Shown: positions 59,809-64,000 of the stretch, one piece after another | Layout: each line of letters opens with the position of its first letter | Position numbering within the stretch: position 1 is the first letter of the stretch | NCBI RefSeq assembly: GCF_016698645.1 | Contig: NZ_CP068047.1 | Location: forward strand, 3,011,001-3,075,000 | Reading direction: 5' to 3' | Length of the DNA: 64,000 nucleotides | Source of the DNA: Devosia oryziradicis | GTDB taxonomy: Bacteria > Pseudomonadota > Alphaproteobacteria > Rhizobiales > Devosiaceae | The notes under the pieces: model-generated | Seen by the model: the letters and a program-made list of their open reading frames with translations, nothing else | What the model was told of the DNA's origin: nothing | Databases searched by the model: none | Position numbers and translations under genes: made by a program

Positions 59809-59924
59809 GCGCCGCTACCCCTGTGAGTTCGTTCTTATAGCCGCCGCCATCGGAGCGGGACAACTCGTAACTCTGTTTTCCATTGCCGATGGCGGAGTGC
59901 CCGCGCGCAAGGCATCATGGCGCC

Positions 59925-61235
59925 ATGATCAAACGCCGACATCTCCTTGCCGGACTGGCCGCCATGGCAGCCGTCCCCGCGCGCGCCCAGGGCAGCCTCG
60001 ATTCCATCATGGCGGGCCTGGTGCCGGACTCCGAGGCCGATCAAAGCCAGATCCTGCAGGACGCAATCGACCATGCAGTCGGTTCCGGCCAACCGCTGCG
60101 CCTGCCGCCGGGCAATATCCGGGCCCAGGGACTGAACCTGCCCTGGGGGCTGGTCATGGAAGGCGTGCCGACGCTGTCGTCGATCACCCCGCATCCGGAC
60201 AAAGGCAATTTCGCCATTGCCAGCATCTATGAGCGGGGCTCGGTGCTGTTTCGCGACATCACCTTCTATGGCAACGCGGCAAGTGGCGGCGAGCCGGCGA
60301 GCCTGTTCAGCTTTGAATATACCGACGACGTGGTGTTCGAGCGCTGCAGCTTCCGCGAGGTGTCGGGCAGCGCGATCACCAGCTATGATGCAGGCCTGAT
60401 CGTCCGGGACTGCGAGTTCAGCGATATCGGCGACGCCGCCATTCACTCCATGGATGGGCGGGGACACACGATTGCGGGCAATCGCATCGCGCGGTGCGGC
60501 AATGCGGGCATCCGTATCTGGCGCGGCGAGAGTGGTCCGGATGCCTCGATCATCACAGGCAACCGCATCTCCGACATCGACTGGAAGGGTGGCGGGAACG
60601 GGCAGAACGGCAATGGCATCAATATCTACAAGGCGGACGAAGTCATCATCGCCGACAACCATATCGCCGATTGCGCCTTCACCGCCATTCGGCTGAACGC
60701 GACCAAAAATACGCAGGTGAGCGGCAATACCTGCCTGCGCTCGGGCGAGGTGGCGATTTTTTCGGAGTTCGAATTCTCCGGCTCGGTCATCGCCAGCAAC
60801 ATTGTCGACGGTGCCGCAACGGGCATTTCCATCACCAACCTGGACAGTGGCGGACAACTGGCCGTGTGCCAGGGCAATATCGTGCGCAACATCGCCCCGG
60901 CTTCGGCGGTAAATCCCGACACGATCCCGATCGGCATCTTTGCCGAGGCGGAAACCGCCATAACGGGCAACACGGTTCAAGGTGTGCCTGGCATCGCCAT
61001 CGCCGCCGGCTACGGCACCTTCCTGCGCAATGTGCTGATCTCGGGCAACGTCGTCAGCGAAAGCGATATCGGCATCGGGGTCAGCGTGGTGGATGAAGCC
61101 GGGCCGGTCCAGATCGGCAGCAATGCGATCGCGGCGCTCCAGCATGCCATGGTCGGCCTCGCCTGGACAGACGTGGTCGAAACCGACCTCGCCGCCAATG
61201 CCGGGCGCTATCCGAATGTGACCATCAGCTTCTAG
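59925..61235 (+). CDS. Tat-exported right-handed beta-helix protein (TIGR03808)
   Basis: The 436-residue protein begins with a twin-arginine signal (MIKRRHLLAGLAAMAAVPARA). Then come parallel beta-helix repeats: ITSYDAGLIVRDCEFSDIGDAAIHS, ITGNRISDI, NGINIYKADEVIIADNHIADC. Similar to TIGR03808 Tat proteins of Rhizobiales; probably binds or cuts a polysaccharide, unproven. ATG 59925. The end overlaps asparaginase by four bases. Confidence 0.87.
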   Translation: MIKRRHLLAGLAAMAAVPARAQGSLDSIMAGLVPDSEADQSQILQDAIDHAVGSGQPLRLPPGNIRAQGLNLPWGLVMEGVPTLSSITPHPDKGNFAIASIYERGSVLFRDITFYGNAASGGEPASLFSFEYTDDVVFERCSFREVSGSAITSYDAGLIVRDCEFSDIGDAAIHSMDGRGHTIAGNRIARCGNAGIRIWRGESGPDASIITGNRISDIDWKGGGNGQNGNGINIYKADEVIIADNHIADCAFTAIRLNATKNTQVSGNTCLRSGEVAIFSEFEFSGSVIASNIVDGAATGISITNLDSGGQLAVCQGNIVRNIAPASAVNPDTIPIGIFAEAETAITGNTVQGVPGIAIAAGYGTFLRNVLISGNVVSESDIGIGVSVVDEAGPVQIGSNAIAALQHAMVGLAWTDVVETDLAANAGRYPNVTISF

Positions 61236-62230
61236 TCGACCGACCGCATCTCGCCCACTTCGGCGCCGCGCACATTCTTGATGGGCTGGTGGGCGAGCGT
61301 TTCGATCAGCGCCAGCTGGTTTGCATCCGGATCGGCAAATCTACGCAGCACGCCAGCGAGCATGGCATGGGATGCCGCCATGTTGCCGTCGTCGCATTTG
61401 AGGGCATAGCCCCAGCCCTTGTCCCTGATGGCGCCGCACTGCACGCCTTCGGCGCCGCCCTTCTGCATCAACCGGCCCTTGAATGCCTGCATCAGCAGCG
61501 TATCGGGGTGGCCGGTGCCAGCCACCAGGTGCGGGTGGGTGGTGGCCGCGTTAAACAGCCGCTGTGCGGCCGCGGCCAGATCCGCGGGCAACCCCTTGCC
61601 GGTCGACATGCGGGCGAAACCATAGGCAAAGGCGCGCAGGGGCGCGGCGAAAGTGGGGATCGAACAGCCATCGGTGCCGCACTTGCCATCGGTCAGGCTC
61701 TCGCCGATGACCGCTTCGACGGCGGCGCGAACCACCTTCTGTACTTCGTGCTCCCGGCTGACATAGCCCGCGGTGGGTACGCCCATGGCCAGGGCCACGC
61801 TCAGCATGCCGGAATGCTTGCCCGAGCAATTGTTGTGCAAGGGGCTCGGCTCCGCGCCGGCGGCCCGCAGTGCCTCGCGCGACGCGGCATTGGTTGGGGC
61901 ATGGGCGCCACATTCGAGATCGGCGGCGGAGAGCCCGATCCGGGTCAGCAATCCGTTGGCGGTGGCGACGTGGACCTCCTCGCCGTGATGGCTGGCGCAG
62001 GCCAGCGCCAGCTCCTCTTCGGTGTGATGGAACTTGCCCTCGGCCTGGCGCGCGAAGATCGGCAAAGCCTGCATGGACTTGATGGCGGACCGCGGAAAGA
62101 CCGCACGCTCGATATCGCCGCCCGAGGCGATGATCGTGCCATCGGCATCGACGACCACATAGGCGCCACGGTGGCGGTTTTCGACCCAGTTGCCGCGAAC
62201 GGCTTCGGCAAGAATGGGATTGGCTTCCAT
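61232..62230 (-). CDS. Type II-like L-asparaginase (Rhizobium etli type)
   Basis: A 332-residue asparaginase of the PF06089 family: PRSAIKSMQALP, ASHHGEEVHVATA, HNNCSGKHSGMLS and KCGTDGCSIPTFA hold the conserved Ser, Lys, His and Cys residues. The family has a serine active site different from E. coli AnsA/B. It hydrolyses asparagine to aspartate. Monocistronic, with a hairpin region upstream. Confidence 0.92.
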   Translation of the reverse strand: MEANPILAEAVRGNWVENRHRGAYVVVDADGTIIASGGDIERAVFPRSAIKSMQALPIFARQAEGKFHHTEEELALACASHHGEEVHVATANGLLTRIGLSAADLECGAHAPTNAASREALRAAGAEPSPLHNNCSGKHSGMLSVALAMGVPTAGYVSREHEVQKVVRAAVEAVIGESLTDGKCGTDGCSIPTFAAPLRAFAYGFARMSTGKGLPADLAAAAQRLFNAATTHPHLVAGTGHPDTLLMQAFKGRLMQKGGAEGVQCGAIRDKGWGYALKCDDGNMAASHAMLAGVLRRFADPDANQLALIETLAHQPIKNVRGAEVGEMRSVD

Positions 62231-62355
62231 CAGAAAAAACTCCGGTCCAGGCCGTTCTCACGAACAGCGCAGGACCGGAAAAGTCAACAGAGCATGGGAA
62301 GGAGGTAGGCACGAAAACTTGGGGGAGGCGCTGAGAAGCGCCTCTGGCGGGAGCG

Positions 62356-62490
62356 CCAAGGGGCGCCCCGGGTATCAGCGAGGGTGGAGACCCGGAAGGC
62401 CTGCAACGGTGATCTGCGGCGATGTTGAGCCACAAGCCAGCCGGGTCTCCGCCATCGCCGATACCGGGGCGCATCTTCAGCGCCCCTTGG
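62356..62490. repeat. Long imperfect inverted repeat
   Basis: Arms 62356-62395 and 62441-62490 pair over about 40 bp with one bulge; short segments are CCAAGGGGCG, GGGTATC and GGAGACCCGG. The loop is 45 bp. It lies between asparaginase and the SH3 gene. Nothing else in the window matches it. It could be a terminator for the SH3 gene, an sRNA or a remnant of a mobile palindrome. Confidence 0.65.
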
Positions 62491-62502
62491 CTCCGACTGG
62501 GA

Positions 62503-62841
62503 TCAATGGCCCCAGTCGGGAACGGCGCTCAGGTAGCGCGAATTGACCCAGCCTGTGACGTGATGCTGGCCAACCAGGCACCAGTCCGAACCAGTCTGGG
62601 CTTCGATGCAGCGCTCGACCCAGACATGGCTGCCGGGTGCAAACGCAGCAATCTTCTGCGAATAGGAGGCCGGCCACTTGCGGACATTGAGCTTGTCCCA
62701 CTGGGCGACGCCGGTAACCTGAGCCACCTGGTCGACCTGGTAGCCGGCGGCCATCGCGGGCTGTACGGCAAAAGCACCAGCGGCGGCGATCACCAGGCCA
62801 CAGAGGGCGGCGACCAGAACTTTTTCCTGCTGCTTGTTCAT
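62503..62841 (-). CDS. Exported SH3-domain protein
   Basis: A 112-residue protein with an N-terminal signal or anchor (VLVAALCGLVIAAAGAFAV...AMA) and a bacterial SH3_3 domain: QWDKLNVRKWPASYSQKIAAF, GSHVWVERCIEAQTGSDWCLV, GWVNSRYL. Such domains bind cell-wall peptides. The two cysteines could form a disulfide. Confidence 0.87.
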   Translation of the reverse strand: MNKQQEKVLVAALCGLVIAAAGAFAVQPAMAAGYQVDQVAQVTGVAQWDKLNVRKWPASYSQKIAAFAPGSHVWVERCIEAQTGSDWCLVGQHHVTGWVNSRYLSAVPDWGH

Positions 62842-62956
62842 GTTGTCCTCGGGACAGTTCGTTTGTTGAGATCACCCTGCCCGATGCGGCTTGAACTGAT
62901 CGTGAGAGCGACGTTCAGAAACCGTTCATCTGGGCAGGATCGGGATGGCCCTTGCC

Positions 62957-63361
62957 TCAGCGCATGTTGCGCTGATGGACATAGAGCATGATGCTGTTGC
63001 CGCCGCCGACGCGCAGCGAGATCACGTCCTGGTGGTCGTAACCCTGGGCCTGGAGGGCAGCCATCAGCGTCGAATTCTGGGCGATCGGCTGGCGCAGCGT
63101 GCTCACGTTGCCCGAGATGAAGAGCGAGCCGTAGTCGTCGTTCGGGTTGCCGGTTTCGCAGACGGGGATGAGGTAGACAGACTGGTCATTGATCCCCTCG
63201 ATGGTCGCGCGGGTCACGCGGGCCATGTAGTCGAGCTGGTAGCCGCAATTGTCGGTCGAGGACGCCTTGGGCTTGGGCACGAGGACGGCCGCGTTGCTGG
63301 GCAGAACGGCGGTGGCGGTGAGAATGCCGACGAGGGCGGCGAGAACGGTGGTCTTGATCAT
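62957..63361 (-). CDS. Exported protein of unknown family, paralogue 1
   Basis: A 134-residue protein, ATG 63361 behind CGGAGA. Signal peptide ends PSNAA. The mature part has Cys39 in CGYQLDYMARV and Cys68 in PVCETG, and ends GYDHQDVISLRVGG...LYVHQR. Highly similar to the next gene, so tandem duplication. Family unknown. Confidence 0.72.
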   Translation of the reverse strand: MIKTTVLAALVGILTATAVLPSNAAVLVPKPKASSTDNCGYQLDYMARVTRATIEGINDQSVYLIPVCETGNPNDDYGSLFISGNVSTLRQPIAQNSTLMAALQAQGYDHQDVISLRVGGGNSIMLYVHQRNMR

Positions 63362-63515
63362 TTCAGTCTCCGGTGAGTTGAGCGGCCATGTGGCGCTATC
63401 GATGTTCGTCATCGACCTTGATGCGGGTTTTGCACGATCGCCTTTGAACCGCCCCTGAGGCGGACATTCAGGTTTCGTTTACCTGGTCCGACAAGGGCGG
63501 TTCTGCTGGCTCGCC

Positions 63516-63935
63516 TCAGCGCAAGTCGCGCTGGTGGACGTAGAGGACGACGTCGCCGTTGCCGCCGAAGCGCAGCGAGATGACGTCCTGGTGGTCGTAG
63601 CCCTGGGCAGTCAGCGCGGCCATCAGCGTGCGGTTGTTGGCGATGGGCAGGCGGAGCGTGCCGACATTGCCTGTGGTGAACAGCCAGCCGTAGTCGTCGC
63701 GACCCAGGCCGGTTTCGCAGACCGGGATCAGATAGACCGGCTGGCTATGAATGGATTCGATCAGTGTCCGGGTCATGCGCGGCATGTAGTTGAGCTGATA
63801 GGCGCATTCGTCTTCCGAGACCGTGGGGGCCGGCTTGTTCTGCGGCACACCCGCAATGAACTGGGCATTGCTGGGCATGATGGTGGCAGCGGTGGCGATG
63901 CCGGCGAGCAGGGTGAGAACAGTGGTCTTCAACAT
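63516..63935 (-). CDS. Exported protein of unknown family, paralogue 2
   Basis: A 139-residue protein, ATG 63935. Signal peptide MLKTTVLTLLAGIATAATIMPSNA. The mature part shares CAYQLNYMPRMTRTLIE, VYLIPVCETG and GYDHQDVISLRFGG with paralogue 1; both cysteines are kept. The spacer of about 154 bp between the copies has no gene. Function unknown. Confidence 0.72.
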   Translation of the reverse strand: MLKTTVLTLLAGIATAATIMPSNAQFIAGVPQNKPAPTVSEDECAYQLNYMPRMTRTLIESIHSQPVYLIPVCETGLGRDDYGWLFTTGNVGTLRLPIANNRTLMAALTAQGYDHQDVISLRFGGNGDVVLYVHQRDLR

Positions 63936-64000
63936 TTCCAATCTCCTGGTTGGGCCGCTGCGTGCGGCCATGTCGATGCCTGTGATCGACCTTGGGACCA

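Noticed and set aside
62231..62502. Possible small gene between asparaginase and the SH3 protein
   Set aside because: Open frames there are the two arms of the hairpin read in different phases; no ribosome site or family motif.
1..64000. tRNA, rRNA or riboswitch
   Set aside because: Reading both strands by eye for TpsiC-type GGTTCGAATCC motifs and 16S/23S landmarks gave nothing convincing; a tRNAscan or Rfam scan would be decisive and could not be run.

Overview
The window is high-GC alphaproteobacterial chromosome, most likely Hyphomicrobiales and probably Devosia or a close relative. This is inferred from the gene families present: FeuP/FeuQ, MucR, a DivJ/PleC-type kinase, a Rhodobacter-type gene transfer agent (GTA), DUF2336, DUF1491, DUF6456 and TIGR03808. 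I could not run a species-level comparison. No rRNA, tRNA, transposase or CRISPR array was seen.

Layout. 1-3079: the minus-strand end of a cytochrome c maturation operon (ccmI, ccmE, and ccmF cut by the window edge). 3335-6399: a plus-strand pair of flavoprotein-like oxidoreductases, one resembling a shortened sarcosine oxidase alpha subunit. 6396-10718: an unknown 402-aa protein, a surface-antigen-type lipoprotein, and feuQ, feuP and a FeuN-like small exported protein. 10779-11223: a HicAB-type toxin-antitoxin remnant whose toxin has no normal start codon. 11286-26835: a full GTA head-tail cluster on the minus strand, colinear with RcGTA g1 to g15 and ending in an endolysin fused to a holin-like tail.

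The GTA cluster has three unusual properties. A DUF4160/DUF2442 pair runs against it between the portal gene and g3.5, with two tandem palindromes in the divergent promoter. Five intergenic palindromic repeats (three families plus a fourth hairpin type) interrupt the capsid and tail genes. The 99-bp leader in front of g1 holds five GANTC (CcrM-type) sites and a perfect palindrome. Together these suggest that the head-packaging part (g1-g3) and the capsid-tail part (g3.5-g15) are under separate control.

26935-38595: KTSC protein, DUF2147 protein, YegD-like Hsp70, degenerate GGDEF protein, YcgN-type cysteine-cluster protein, class A penicillin-binding protein, DUF1214/DUF1254 pair, a lower-GC RTX protein, chromate transporter and a lipoprotein. 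38895-48069: DUF2336 protein, DUF1491/peptidoglycan-binding/histidine kinase operon, cold shock protein, SufE, acyltransferase, a DnaA-domain-IV-like/DUF6456 pair and mucR. 48197-54081: a seven-gene Mrp-type Na+/H+ antiporter operon with overlapping stops and starts. 54261-64000: oligopeptidase B, Fe-type superoxide dismutase, an atypical receiver protein, a LOG-like protein, a HerA-like ATPase, a Tat-exported beta-helix protein, asparaginase, an SH3 protein and two tandem copies of an unknown exported protein family.
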